In this document: positions 16,228-26,344 of the stretch, in pieces
Layout: each line of letters opens with the position of its first letter
How positions within the stretch are numbered: position 1 is the stretch's first letter
DNA from: JARRPM01 sp963792815
Lineage (GTDB): Bacteria > Pseudomonadota > Gammaproteobacteria > Pseudomonadales > Halieaceae
Assembly: GCA_963792815.1 (NCBI GenBank)
Contig: CAWBXR010000016.1
Span: 124,001-188,000 of the forward strand
DNA length: 64,000 bases
Direction of reading: 5' to 3'
The notes under the pieces: model-generated
What the model was told of the DNA's origin: nothing
Seen by the model: only the letters and a program-made list of their open reading frames with translations
Databases searched by the model: none
Position numbers and translations under genes: made by a program

Positions 16228-18225
16228 CTACAGGACCTCTTCCACCACGGCAACCACATTCTCCACGGTAAAGCCAAAGTACTTCATCAGGTCCCCGGCC
16301 GGCGCGGACTCGCCAAAGGTGGTCATGCCAACCACACGGCCGTCCAGGCCGACGTACTTGTACCAGTAATCCGCGTGCAGGGCCTCTACCGCCACCCGGG
16401 CGAGAATGTCACTGGGCAGCACCGCCTCCCGGTAGGCCGCATCCTGCTGCTCGAACACCTCGGCACAGGGCATTGAAACCACCCGCGCCCGCTTGCCGCG
16501 CGCCGCCAGCTGTTCGGCCGCGGCCATCGCCAGCGCCACTTCAGATCCGGTGGCGATCAGGATCACCTCGGGCGCGCCCTCGCATTCGCGCAGGATATAG
16601 GCGCCGCGGGCGACAGCCGCAAGCTGGTCGGCATCGCGGGACTGGTGCGGCAGGTTCTGGCGCGAGAACACCAGGGACGAAGGGCCGTCCCGGCGCTCTA
16701 TCGCCGATTTCCAGGCCACGGCGGACTCCACCGCATCGCAGGGCCGCCAGGTGTGCATATTCGGGGTTGAGCGCAACGATGTCAGCTGTTCCACCGGCTG
16801 GTGGGTGGGCCCGTCTTCACCCAGTCCTATGGAGTCGTGGGTGAACACGAAAATGGACTGCTGCTTCATCAACGCGGACATCCGCACGGCGTTGCGGGCA
16901 TATTCCATGAATATCAGGAAAGTCGCGCCGTAGTTGATAAACCCGCCGTGCAGGGCAAGGCCGTTCATGATGGCGGCCATACCGAATTCGCGCACACCGT
17001 AATAGATGTAGTTGCCGCTGGCGTCGTCCCTGGTGACCCCCTTTGAATCACTCCAGATTGTCAGGTTGGATCCCGCCAGGTCCGCGGAACCGCCCAGCAA
17101 CTCGGGCAACAGCGGGCCAAAGGCGTTGAGGCAATTCTGGGATGCCTTGCGGGAGGCAATGGTCGCACCCTCCTGCTGGGTCTTCTCGATATAGGCGGCA
17201 GCCTGCGCCGGGAACTCTGCGGGCAACTCACCCGCCAGGCGGCGCCGCAGTTCGACGGCCAGTTCGGGGTGATCGAGGGCATAGGCATCCATAGACTCGT
17301 TCCAGGCCTGCTCGCGGGCGGCACCCCTGGCTCTCGCGTCCCAGCCGGCGTAGACATTATCGGGAATCTCGAAGGGCTCGTACTCCCAGCCGATGGCGAT
17401 GCGCGTGGCGGCCACCTCATCGGCGCCCAGCGGGGCACCGTGACAGGACTCGGTGCCCTGTTTGTGGGGGGCGCCCTTGCCAATCACCGTCTTGCAGCAA
17501 ATCAGGGTCGGCTTGCCGGCCTCGTGGCGCGCCGCCTCTATGGCCGCCTTGACCTCCGAGGGGTTGTGGCCGTTGACATCATTGATCACCTGCCAGCCAT
17601 AGGCCTTGAACCGGGCGGGGGTGTCGTCGGTGAACCAGCCCTCCACCTCGCCGTCGATGGAAATACCGTTGTCATCGTAAAACACAATCAGTTTGCCGAG
17701 GCCCAGGGTACCGGCCAGGGAGCTGACCTCGTGGGAAATTCCCTCCATCAGGCAGCCATCTCCCACAAAAGTGTAGGTATGGTGGTCGACAACGGCGTGA
17801 CCGTCGCGGTTGAACTGGGCCGCCAGCACCCGCTCCGCCAGCGCCATGCCCACCGCGTTGGCCAGGCCCTGGCCCAGGGGACCCGTGGTGGTCTCGATGC
17901 CCGGGGTATAGCCGTACTCGGGATGGCCGGGCGTCTTGCTGTGCAACTGGCGAAAATTCTTCAGCTCATCCATCGGCAGGTCGTAACCGCTGAGATGCAG
18001 CAGGGAGTACAACAGCATGGAGCCGTGGCCGTTGGACAGGATGAAGCGGTCGCGGTTGGGCCACTTGGGGTTGGCGGGGTTGTGCTGCAGGTAATCATTC
18101 CACAGCACCTCGGCGATGTCCGCCATCCCCATGGGTGCACCGGGGTGGCCACTGTTGGCTTTCTGTACGGCATCCATGCTCAGGGCGCGAATGGCATTGG
18201 CAAGTTCAGTGCGGGGGGACGACAT
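16228..18225 (-). CDS. tkt: Transketolase
   Basis: ThDP/Mg-dependent enzyme that transfers two-carbon ketol units in the pentose phosphate pathway. It has 665 residues, the usual length. NSGHPGAPMGMAD is the N-terminal signature, GDGCLMEGISHEVSS carries the GDG..thiamine diphosphate motif, and THDSIGLGEDGPTHQPVEQL is the conserved pyrimidine-domain loop. The frame extends 45 codons upstream, but the ATG at 18225 has GGAG at the right distance and starts MSSPRTELANAIRAL like other transketolases. First gene of the tkt-epd-pgk-fba operon and divergent from the SahR-like regulator, whose operator lies in the shared upstream region. Confidence 0.96.
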   Translation of the reverse strand: MSSPRTELANAIRALSMDAVQKANSGHPGAPMGMADIAEVLWNDYLQHNPANPKWPNRDRFILSNGHGSMLLYSLLHLSGYDLPMDELKNFRQLHSKTPGHPEYGYTPGIETTTGPLGQGLANAVGMALAERVLAAQFNRDGHAVVDHHTYTFVGDGCLMEGISHEVSSLAGTLGLGKLIVFYDDNGISIDGEVEGWFTDDTPARFKAYGWQVINDVNGHNPSEVKAAIEAARHEAGKPTLICCKTVIGKGAPHKQGTESCHGAPLGADEVAATRIAIGWEYEPFEIPDNVYAGWDARARGAAREQAWNESMDAYALDHPELAVELRRRLAGELPAEFPAQAAAYIEKTQQEGATIASRKASQNCLNAFGPLLPELLGGSADLAGSNLTIWSDSKGVTRDDASGNYIYYGVREFGMAAIMNGLALHGGFINYGATFLIFMEYARNAVRMSALMKQQSIFVFTHDSIGLGEDGPTHQPVEQLTSLRSTPNMHTWRPCDAVESAVAWKSAIERRDGPSSLVFSRQNLPHQSRDADQLAAVARGAYILRECEGAPEVILIATGSEVALAMAAAEQLAARGKRARVVSMPCAEVFEQQDAAYREAVLPSDILARVAVEALHADYWYKYVGLDGRVVGMTTFGESAPAGDLMKYFGFTVENVVAVVEEVL

Positions 18226-18362
18226 CGGTTTCTCCAGGGAGGGTTGGCGGAGGGCGCTCAAAATGGGTCGGTATTTTCGCGTAAGCGGAGGCGAACGGCA
18301 AACAAAGAGGGCAAAATTTCCGTTTTGGGTCCCCGGCAGCCCTCGTGCGCTGAAGTTCACAT

Positions 18363-18386
18363 CTATATCAAAATATTTTGATATAG
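18363..18386. promoter_or_regulatory. Perfect 24-bp palindromic operator, probable SahR site
   Basis: Half-site CTATATCAAAAT is followed directly by its exact reverse complement ATTTTGATATAG. It lies between tkt and the ArsR-methyltransferase gene and overlaps the -35 of the latter's predicted promoter. ArsR-family SahR regulators bind palindromes upstream of S-adenosylmethionine-cycle genes, so this is the likely autoregulatory and operon-controlling site. Confidence 0.8.
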
Positions 18387-18406
18387 ACTGACAGGCTTGC
18401 TAGACT
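18378..18406 (+). promoter_or_regulatory. Sigma70-type promoter of sahR-metK
   Basis: TTGATA at 18378-18383 and TAGACT at 18401-18406 are separated by 17 bp. Transcription would start around 18412-18414, practically at the ATG at 18415, so the messenger may be leaderless. The -35 box lies inside the palindromic operator, so bound repressor would occlude RNA polymerase. Confidence 0.65.
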
Positions 18407-18414
18407 CCCGCCCC

Positions 18415-19416
18415 ATGCTTGAATCACGCACATCCGCAAGCCTGCCAGCTGCCGCCCCCGCGGCCGGGCAGCTCACTGAACTGGCCAATCTGTGCAAGGC
18501 CAGCGCGGACCCATTACGCCTGCAGGTGCTGCGGGTGCTGCGGGAGGAATCCTTCGGCGTGTCGGAACTGTGCTCGATATTCGAAATCCGCCAGCCGGCC
18601 CTCAGCCACCACCTCAAGGTCCTGGCCGGTGCCGGCCTGGTGGCGACGCGACGGGAGGGCAATTCCATATTCTACCGGCGCAGCAGCCTGGGCCAGCGGG
18701 CTGAGCTGGAACCCCTGCAGAGCCGTATCTTCGAATGCGTAGACCGGATTGAACTGCCGCCGGCAACGGCCCGCAGGCTGGCACAGCTGTATCGCCAGCG
18801 GGAGGAAAACTCGCGCAACTTCTTCCGGGACAACGCCCACAAGTTTCGCCAGCAGCAGGACCTGATCGCAAGTTACGAGCAGTACGCCGATACGGTGGCG
18901 CAGATGTTGCGCGATGCGCCGCTGGAGCGCCGCAATACCGCGCTGGAAGTGGGTCCCGGTGACGGCGCGTTCCTGCTGGAGCTGGCGCCGCTGTTCCAGC
19001 GTGTGGTTGCCCTGGACAATGCCGAGCTGATGCTGGCACAGGCCAGGGCCAGGGCGGCAGCCGCGGGCCTGGACAATATTGAGTTTATCCACGGCGATAC
19101 CGGCAGCCGGCAACTGGATGGTCTCGGCGCCGACTGCGTGGTAATCAACATGGTACTGCATCACACCCCCGAGCCTGGGCAGATCCTGGAAGATGTGGCC
19201 TGCTGCCTGGCGCCCGGTGGCGTGGTACTGGTCACCGACCTGTGCCGCCATGACCAGGGCTGGGCCCGGGAAACCTGCGGCGACCTGTGGCTGGGCTTTG
19301 ACCCGCAGGAGCTCGGCGGCTGGGCCCGCGACGCGGGCCTGGAGGATATCGCCAGTGTCTACCTGGCGCAACGCAATGGTTTTCAAATACAGGTGCGCCT
19401 GTTTGGCCGCAGCTGA
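18415..19416 (+). CDS. sahR: ArsR-family regulator with SAM-methyltransferase-like domain (SahR type)
   Basis: Product of about 333 residues. The N-terminal winged helix (about residues 25-95; LCKASADPLRLQVLRVL, VSELCSIFEIRQPALSHHLK) is ArsR-like. The C-terminal half is a class I methyltransferase fold with EVGPGDGAFLLEL (motif I) and VVINMVLHHTPEPG. Its position upstream of metK-ahcY-metF matches SahR, the regulator described in Proteobacteria that senses S-adenosylhomocysteine and controls methionine-cycle genes. The ArsR metal-binding cysteine motif is not evident. The methyltransferase-like domain would be the ligand pocket (inference). An upstream in-frame TTG at 18397 falls before the -10 box, so the ATG at 18415 is chosen. 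Likely operon with metK, 33 bp downstream. Confidence 0.85.
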   Translation: MLESRTSASLPAAAPAAGQLTELANLCKASADPLRLQVLRVLREESFGVSELCSIFEIRQPALSHHLKVLAGAGLVATRREGNSIFYRRSSLGQRAELEPLQSRIFECVDRIELPPATARRLAQLYRQREENSRNFFRDNAHKFRQQQDLIASYEQYADTVAQMLRDAPLERRNTALEVGPGDGAFLLELAPLFQRVVALDNAELMLAQARARAAAAGLDNIEFIHGDTGSRQLDGLGADCVVINMVLHHTPEPGQILEDVACCLAPGGVVLVTDLCRHDQGWARETCGDLWLGFDPQELGGWARDAGLEDIASVYLAQRNGFQIQVRLFGRS

Positions 19417-19449
19417 ACCACTTTTCAATACGTTCCCAAGGAAGCAGAT

Positions 19450-20604
<1,155 letters not shown>

Positions 20605-20688
20605 ATTATTGGAATATCCGCGATGCCCGGGCGGTAATCGTTGGGGAATGGGCGCCAGGTTCGGAAGGCTCTTGAGAGGCGGTCAGGC

Positions 20689-20785
20689 TGTCGGTAGTTG
20701 GTTTTGGGACACGCCGTAAATACATCCATGTAGGCTCGTGTCGGCCATCCATGGCCTCCAACGGTCCCCAAACCAACTACCGACA
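20689..20785. repeat. Interspersed inverted-repeat element (REP/MITE-like)
   Basis: The arms TGTCGGTAGTTGGTTTTGGG (from 20689) and its near-exact reverse complement ending at 20785 pair over 22 bp with one mismatch. Similarity extends outward to a GAGGC-type sequence on both sides. The centre has smaller palindromes, TACATCCATGTA and GGCCATCCATGGCC. Central sequences of this kind (ACATCCATGTAGGCTC...GGCCATCCATGGCC) recall dispersed repeats of marine gammaproteobacteria, from memory. It has no ORF. As RNA it would fold into one long hairpin in the metK-ahcY transcript. Confidence 0.7.
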
Positions 20786-20853
20786 CGCCAGGCCTCGACA
20801 GTGAATGGCATAGGAGACAAGCGGGAGTAGACCGAGAACGCTGAAATCTGATT

Positions 20854-20874
20854 CCAGGCTCGATATGAGCCTGG
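20854..20874 (+). other. Perfect hairpin upstream of ahcY
   Basis: CCAGGCTC, loop GATAT, GAGCCTGG. The 8-bp stem is followed by GGTAGAAC, not by a T run, so it is not a standard terminator. It could be a leader structure or messenger-stabilising element. Confidence 0.45.
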
Positions 20875-20939
20875 GGTAGAACTAAAGAACCAGAGATGAT
20901 TTTGTTAACAGAACTTCAGGATTAAACGAGGAAACCAAC

Positions 20940-22331
20940 ATGAGCACAGCAGAAAAACTCGCAGCAAAGCAGGACTTCAAGGTCGCCGATATCAGCCTGG
21001 CGGGCTGGGGCCGCAGGGAACTGGACATTGCCGAGGGCGAAATGCCCGCGCTGATGGCCATGCGCGACAAGTACCGTGACAGCAAACCGCTGGCGGGTGC
21101 GAAGATACTCGGCTGCATTCACATGACCATCCAGACCGGTGTGTTGATAGAAACCCTGGTGGAACTGGGCGCGGAAGTGCGCTGGTCATCCTGCAACATC
21201 TTCTCTACCCAGGACCACGCGGCTGCCGCCATCGCCGCCGCCGGTGTGCCCGTGTTTGCCTGGAAAGGCGAGACCGAGGAAGAGTACGACTGGTGCCTGG
21301 AGCAGACCATCCTCAAGGACGGCGAACCCTGGGACGCCAACATGGTGCTGGACGACGGCGGCGACCTCACCGGCATGCTGCATGAAAAATACCCGGCCAT
21401 GCTGGAAAAGATCCACGGGGTCACCGAGGAAACCACCACCGGTGTACACCGCCTGCTGGAAATGCTGAAACAGGGTACCCTGAAGATTCCCGCGGTGAAC
21501 GTCAACGACTCGGTCACCAAGTCCAAGAACGACAACAAGTATGGCTGCCGCCACAGTCTCAACGACGCGATCAAGCGCGGCACCGATCACCTGCTGGCCG
21601 GCAAGAAGGCGCTGGTTATCGGCTACGGCGACGTCGGCAAGGGCTCCGCCCAGTCCCTGCGCCAGGAAGGCATGATCGTGCGCATCACCGAGATCGACCC
21701 GATCTGTGCGATGCAGGCCTGCATGGACGGCTTCGAAGTGGTTTCTCCCTTCCTCAACGGGGTCAACGACGAAACGGAAGCCAGCATCAACCGTGATGTG
21801 ATGGGCAACATCGACATCCTGGTTACCGCCACCGGCAATTTCAACGTCTGTGATGCCAACATGCTCAAGGCCCTCAAGAGCGGCGCAGTGGTGTGCAATA
21901 TCGGCCACTTCGACAATGAGATCGACACCGCGTTCATGCGCCGCAACTGGGAATGGGAGGAAGTGAAGCCGCAGGTGCACAAGGTGTTCCGCGACCAGGC
22001 CAACAACGACCACCTGATCCTGCTGTCAGAGGGGCGCCTGGTCAACCTGGGCAACGCTACCGGCCACCCGTCGCGGATCATGGATGGCTCTTTCGCCAAC
22101 CAGGTGCTGGCGCAGATTTACCTGTACGAGCGCAAGTTCGCGGACCTGGAGAAGAACATGAAGCCCGCCGCGCTGAAGGTGGAAGTGCTGCCCAAGATCC
22201 TGGACGAGGAAGTCGCGGCCCACATGGTGAACGGTTTCGGCGGCGTACTGACCCGCCTCACCCCGGAGCAGGCGGAATATATCAACGTCAACGCCGACGG
22301 TCCCTACAAGCCCGAAGACTACAAATACTAG
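20940..22331 (+). CDS. ahcY: S-adenosylhomocysteinase
   Basis: NAD-dependent enzyme that reversibly splits S-adenosylhomocysteine into adenosine and homocysteine. It has 463 residues, typical for the bacterial form with its insertion. Motifs are SCNIFSTQDHAAAAIAAAG, DDGGDLTGM, VNDSVTKSKNDNKYGCRHSL (substrate and catalytic Lys/Asp), VIGYGDVGKGSAQSLRQ (NAD) and NIGHFDNEID; it ends PYKPEDYKY with the conserved NAD-contacting Lys-Tyr. GAGG precedes the ATG. It detoxifies the product of methyltransfer reactions and supplies homocysteine for the MetF-dependent branch. Confidence 0.97.
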   Translation: MSTAEKLAAKQDFKVADISLAGWGRRELDIAEGEMPALMAMRDKYRDSKPLAGAKILGCIHMTIQTGVLIETLVELGAEVRWSSCNIFSTQDHAAAAIAAAGVPVFAWKGETEEEYDWCLEQTILKDGEPWDANMVLDDGGDLTGMLHEKYPAMLEKIHGVTEETTTGVHRLLEMLKQGTLKIPAVNVNDSVTKSKNDNKYGCRHSLNDAIKRGTDHLLAGKKALVIGYGDVGKGSAQSLRQEGMIVRITEIDPICAMQACMDGFEVVSPFLNGVNDETEASINRDVMGNIDILVTATGNFNVCDANMLKALKSGAVVCNIGHFDNEIDTAFMRRNWEWEEVKPQVHKVFRDQANNDHLILLSEGRLVNLGNATGHPSRIMDGSFANQVLAQIYLYERKFADLEKNMKPAALKVEVLPKILDEEVAAHMVNGFGGVLTRLTPEQAEYINVNADGPYKPEDYKY

Positions 22332-22343
22332 GACAGGCGCGCC

Positions 22344-23183
22344 ATGCCCCAGAAGCAACCGAGAATCAGCTTTGAATACTTCCCACCGCGAACCGAGGAG
22401 GGCAAGCGCAAGCTGTTAGAGGAGACCACGCCGGCCCTGAACGAGCTCAACCCGGCGTTCTTTTCGGTCACCTACGGTGCCGGGGGCACCACCCGGGACA
22501 GCACCCTGGGGGTGGTGTCGGCCATGCGGGAGGAGGGCATCGATGTGGCGCCTCACCTGAGTTTCGGCGGCGACGACGGCAACGCCATCGGGGCGCTGGT
22601 GGATACCTATGTGGAGCGCGGTATCAAGCGTCTTGTGGCTTTGCGGGGCGACATGCCCTCGGGTATGGGCGGCTCTTCGCAGCTGGTGTATGCCAACGAA
22701 CTTGTGGCGTTTATCCGCGAGCGCAGCGGCGATCACTTCGAGATCGAGGTGGCCGCCTATCCGGAGATCCACCCTGAGGCAAAGAGCTACGACAGTGATA
22801 TCCGTTACCTCAAGGGCAAGCTGGATGCGGGCGCCAACAGCGCCATCACCCAATACTTCTTCAACGTGGAAGCGTATTTCTACTTTCTCGACCAGTGCGC
22901 GGCTGCCGGCATCAGCAAACCCGTCTACGCCGGCATCATGCCCATTATCAACTTCGCCAACCTGGCGCGCTTCTCCCGCAACTGCGGGGCGGAGATTCCG
23001 CGCTGGATCAGCCAGCGGGTCGAAGGCTATGGTGATGACCAGGAGAGTATCCGCAAGTTTGGTGTCGAGGTGGTTACCCAGCTGTGCCAGACACTGCTGG
23101 ACAGCGGCGCGCCGGGCATTCATTTCTACACCATGAACCAGGTGGAACCCACTCGCGAAATCTATCGCAACCTGGGCCTGTAG
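22344..23183 (+). CDS. metF: 5,10-methylenetetrahydrofolate reductase
   Basis: FAD enzyme reducing methylene-THF to methyl-THF for methionine synthase. It has 279 residues. ISFEYFPPR carries the conserved catalytic Glu, SVTYGAGGTTRD and RGDMP are folate/FAD motifs, and QYFFNVEAYFYFLDQC and GIHFYTMNQVEPT are characteristic. It lies 12 bp after ahcY, so it is almost certainly co-transcribed, a common pairing in gammaproteobacteria. Confidence 0.96.
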   Translation: MPQKQPRISFEYFPPRTEEGKRKLLEETTPALNELNPAFFSVTYGAGGTTRDSTLGVVSAMREEGIDVAPHLSFGGDDGNAIGALVDTYVERGIKRLVALRGDMPSGMGGSSQLVYANELVAFIRERSGDHFEIEVAAYPEIHPEAKSYDSDIRYLKGKLDAGANSAITQYFFNVEAYFYFLDQCAAAGISKPVYAGIMPIINFANLARFSRNCGAEIPRWISQRVEGYGDDQESIRKFGVEVVTQLCQTLLDSGAPGIHFYTMNQVEPTREIYRNLGL

Positions 23184-23194
23184 CCCCGACCGGA

Positions 23195-23929
23195 ATGCGC
23201 ATACCGCGGATTTACACCGGCCAGGAGCTGCAGGCCAACACAGCCATCGTGCTCGAACCCGGCCCCAGCCAGCACCTGTCCAGGGTCCTGCGGATGAAGG
23301 TCGGCGATGCCCTGGTGCTGTTCAACGGCAGCGGCGGCCAGTACCCCGCTACCATCAGCGCGATAGACCGAAAAGCCGTGGTGGTCGCCAGCGCGGCGCT
23401 GGAAGAACTCGAGTGCGAGTCGGCCCTGCGCCTGGAGCTCGGCATCGCCGTGTCCCGCGGTGACAGGATGGACTGGGTGGTGCAGAAGGCCACTGAGCTC
23501 GGGGTCAGCTGTATCGCGCCACTCGTCAGTGAGCGCACCGAGGTCAAGCTGGGCGCCGAGCGCGGCGAGAAAAAACTGCGGCACTGGCAGCAGATCGCCA
23601 CCAGTGCCTGCGAGCAGTGCGGTCGCAACCGCTTGCCGCAGATCCTGGCGCCACAAGCGATTACCGGCTGGCTTGGGGGTGTGCAGGCGGATCTGCGCCT
23701 GGTATTGCACCACGCCGCGGGCAACACCGACCCGGGCTCGTCGCCACCGCGCAGTATCGCCCTGCTGATCGGGCCTGAAGGTGGCCTCAGCCCGGAGGAA
23801 ATAGAGGCGGCCGAACAAGCCGGTTTCGCCGCGTTGCAACTCGGGCCCCGCGTGCTGCGCACTGAAACAGCGCCGCTGGCGGCTATTGCCATATTACAGG
23901 CGCGCTGGGGCGATATGGGTTCGAACTGA
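23195..23929 (+). CDS. rsmE: 16S rRNA m3U1498 methyltransferase
   Basis: SPOUT-family enzyme that N3-methylates U1498 of 16S rRNA. It has 244 residues from the ATG at 23195 (MRIPRIYTGQELQAN); the frame extends upstream into metF but that part is not conserved. HLSRVLRMKVGDALVLFNG is the N-terminal PUA-like domain. LLIGPEGGLSPEEIEAAE and LGPRVLRTETAPLAAIA form the trefoil-knot SAM site. It follows metF by 11 bp. Confidence 0.94.
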   Translation: MRIPRIYTGQELQANTAIVLEPGPSQHLSRVLRMKVGDALVLFNGSGGQYPATISAIDRKAVVVASAALEELECESALRLELGIAVSRGDRMDWVVQKATELGVSCIAPLVSERTEVKLGAERGEKKLRHWQQIATSACEQCGRNRLPQILAPQAITGWLGGVQADLRLVLHHAAGNTDPGSSPPRSIALLIGPEGGLSPEEIEAAEQAGFAALQLGPRVLRTETAPLAAIAILQARWGDMGSN

Positions 23930-23932
23930 CGC

Positions 23933-25198
23933 TCAGGCCTTATCTGCGCCCTGCCGCCGCAGCCAGTCGGCGTGACACCACTCCAGGAAATGGCCCACCG
24001 CGTTGACGGTGTGGTCGGTACGCACCGAGTGGAATACCTCGAAGGCGTGCTGTGCGCCAGGCAACTCCGCATAGGCGACCGGCTGGCTCGCGACAGACTG
24101 CAGGGCAGACACGAAAGTTCGCGCCTCCTCCACCCAGACCAGGGAATCATGAGTGCCCTGAATGACGAACATGGGAGGCGCATCGGCCGAGATGTGGTCC
24201 AGTGGCGACGCCGTTTCCCACAACACCCGGTTCTCTTCCACCGTGCACTGCATCACCCGGTCGGCAACCATCTGCTCCATCGACATGCCGCTGCGGATCT
24301 TATAGCGGTCAAGGAAGTCATACACGCCATAAAACGGCACTGCTGCCTGCAGCGTGGTGTCCGCCTGCTCAAACCCGGGCTGCCACTCCCCACGGTTGGG
24401 CGTCAGCGCCGCGAGGCTGCTCAGGTGACCGCCGGCAGAGCCACCGGTAATGGCGATATAATCAGGGTTACCGCCGTATTCCGCGATATGTTCCCTGACC
24501 CAGGCAATGGCCTTTTTCACATCGATGATATGGGCCGGGAACGCTGCTTTCGGACTGAGGCGGTAGTTGATCGCAACACACAGCCAGCCGCGCTGTGCCA
24601 TGTGGTACATCAAGGGCAGCGCCTGCTGTTCCTTCTCGCCGATCATCCACGCCCCGCCGTGCACCTGTAACAGGACCGGGAAGCCGCCCTCCCGTGGTTC
24701 CAGCGGGTGATAGATATCCAGCAGGTTGCGCTTGCCAGCATCGCCATAGCTGATGTGACCGTGCCGGCGCACCCCCTCGCGCTTGAAGCGAAAGGGCTGC
24801 AGCCAGTGCCTGGCGCGAATATCGTCCGCCAGCACCCGCTGGCGTTCGACAGGTATCTGGCTGCGGTAGTCCTGGCCCAGCGCGCGGTGTAATGCCGAGC
24901 CCAGATAGCGCGGGGCATCCATGGACTGGCAGTGAAGGTATACCAGGCCGAGCCAGGACAGGGCAAAAACACCCAGCCCGGCCTGCGCCAGCGGGTCGGA
25001 CAGGTTGCCGGTGAACGCCAGCAGCGCGGTAAGGGCGACCTGCCAGACCAGGTGTATCAATGCCAGCTCGCCGCTGAGCCAGGCACAGAAAAAATACAGG
25101 GGCACCAGCCAGTAAAGCTTGCGGGCCTTGATGACGGCGCTCGCGGTACAGGCAAAGCTCACCAATGCCAGAAAAAAATAAACTCCTGCCCAACTCAT
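23933..25198 (-). CDS. Membrane-anchored alpha/beta hydrolase, HSL-type esterase
   Basis: The N-terminal 100 or so residues form about three hydrophobic helices (VYFFLALVSFACTASAVI, LYWLVPLYFFCAWLSGELA, FALSWLGLVYL). A hormone-sensitive-lipase-type catalytic domain follows: VHGGAWMIGEK (oxyanion HGGA), TGGSAGGHLSSL (nucleophile Ser), a likely catalytic Asp in QGTHDSLVWVEEA and His in GAQHAFEVFH. It probably hydrolyses a small ester at the inner membrane; the substrate is unknown. The ATG at 25198 has GGGA six bases upstream; the ATG at 25210 adds four residues. Convergent with rsmE. Confidence 0.85.
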   Translation of the reverse strand: MSWAGVYFFLALVSFACTASAVIKARKLYWLVPLYFFCAWLSGELALIHLVWQVALTALLAFTGNLSDPLAQAGLGVFALSWLGLVYLHCQSMDAPRYLGSALHRALGQDYRSQIPVERQRVLADDIRARHWLQPFRFKREGVRRHGHISYGDAGKRNLLDIYHPLEPREGGFPVLLQVHGGAWMIGEKEQQALPLMYHMAQRGWLCVAINYRLSPKAAFPAHIIDVKKAIAWVREHIAEYGGNPDYIAITGGSAGGHLSSLAALTPNRGEWQPGFEQADTTLQAAVPFYGVYDFLDRYKIRSGMSMEQMVADRVMQCTVEENRVLWETASPLDHISADAPPMFVIQGTHDSLVWVEEARTFVSALQSVASQPVAYAELPGAQHAFEVFHSVRTDHTVNAVGHFLEWCHADWLRRQGADKA

Positions 25199-25355
25199 AC
25201 TGCGTCCCATCCCTGTCAGTAATTACAGAAATGCCTATTCTAAAGCAATTGACGACTCACGTACCCATTCGACAGGGATCACGCTTGCGCCTGCCAACGC
25301 CTTTGCGTAAGTTAGGCCACCATCAGATACCCGTATCGGCAATCAGGTAAACTTT

Positions 25356-26312
25356 ATGACAGTAAAGCTGGGCGTGGTGATGGACCCTATCGCCGATATC
25401 AATTACAAGAAAGACAGTACCCTTGCGATGCTGTGGGCCGCTCAGGCCAGGGACTGGCAGCTCTTTTACATGGAGCAGACCGACCTGTACCTGGAGCAGG
25501 GTGTGGCGCGGGCAAGTATGGCGCCACTGAAGGTGTTTCACGACCCCGAAAGCTGGTACGCGCTGGAGCAGCGCCAGGACCGGTCCCTGGCCGAGCTGGA
25601 CGTGATCCTGATGCGCAAGGATCCGCCTTTCGACAACGAATTCGTCTACAGCACCTACATACTCGAGGAGGCGGAACGCCGGGGCACCCTGGTAGTGAAC
25701 CGCTGCAACAGCCTGCGCGATTGCAATGAGAAGATCTTCGCGACGCAGTTTCCCCAGTGTTGCCCTCCGGTGCTGGTGAGCGCCGAGCGGACCCGCCTGA
25801 AAGCCTTCCACAAGGAGCACGGGGACGTGATCTTCAAACCCCTGGATGGCATGGGCGGAACCGGTATTTTCCGGGTCCGGCATGACGACCCGAATATCAG
25901 TGTCATCCTGGAGATGCTTACCGAGCACGGCAGCCAGACCATCATGGCCCAGCGCTACATACCGGAAATTGTCCAGGGCGACAAACGCATACTGATGATA
26001 AACGGCGAGGCGGTACCCTACTGCCTGGCGCGGGTCCCCGAGGTGGGGGAAACCCGTGGCAACCTGGCGGCGGGCGGCTCTGGCCGGCCCCAGCCCCTGA
26101 CGGAACGGGACCAGTGGATCGCCTCCCAGGTGGGTCCGACGCTGCGCGAAAAGGGCCTGTTATTCGTTGGGCTGGATGTCATCGGCGACTACCTGACGGA
26201 AATAAATGTCACCAGCCCCACCTGTATCCGTGAGATCGACGGCGGCTATGACCTGGACATTGGCGGGCAGTTAATGGACTGCATTTCGCAACAACTGGCA
26301 GCAAAGTCCTGA
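25356..26312 (+). CDS. gshB: Glutathione synthetase
   Basis: ATP-grasp ligase joining gamma-glutamylcysteine and glycine. It has 318 residues. Visible motifs are KLGVVMDPIADINYKKDST at the start, LMRKDPPFDNEFVYSTY, FKPLDGMGGTGIFRV (ATP loop), DKRILMINGEAVPYCLARVP and EINVTSPTCIREID. Heads the gshB-tonB-yqgE-ruvX gene order known from pseudomonads. Confidence 0.97.
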   Translation: MTVKLGVVMDPIADINYKKDSTLAMLWAAQARDWQLFYMEQTDLYLEQGVARASMAPLKVFHDPESWYALEQRQDRSLAELDVILMRKDPPFDNEFVYSTYILEEAERRGTLVVNRCNSLRDCNEKIFATQFPQCCPPVLVSAERTRLKAFHKEHGDVIFKPLDGMGGTGIFRVRHDDPNISVILEMLTEHGSQTIMAQRYIPEIVQGDKRILMINGEAVPYCLARVPEVGETRGNLAAGGSGRPQPLTERDQWIASQVGPTLREKGLLFVGLDVIGDYLTEINVTSPTCIREIDGGYDLDIGGQLMDCISQQLAAKS

Positions 26313-26344
26313 CAGTTGCAGTTGCGCGCGGGTAAACTACCCGT

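Larger units (their letters stand above)
20605..20939. other. 335-bp intergenic region between metK and ahcY
   Basis: No credible gene is present. It holds a long imperfect inverted repeat (20689-20785) and a smaller perfect hairpin (20854-20874), then the ahcY ribosome-binding site ACGAGG. I looked for a SAH riboswitch, common before ahcY in related bacteria, and for a second copy of the SahR palindrome, and found neither. Confidence 0.6.

Noticed and set aside
20605..20939. SAH riboswitch upstream of ahcY
   Set aside because: The spacer has an inverted repeat and a hairpin, but I could not find the conserved SAH riboswitch core, and regulation by the upstream SahR-type protein explains the context. 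A covariance-model search would settle it.
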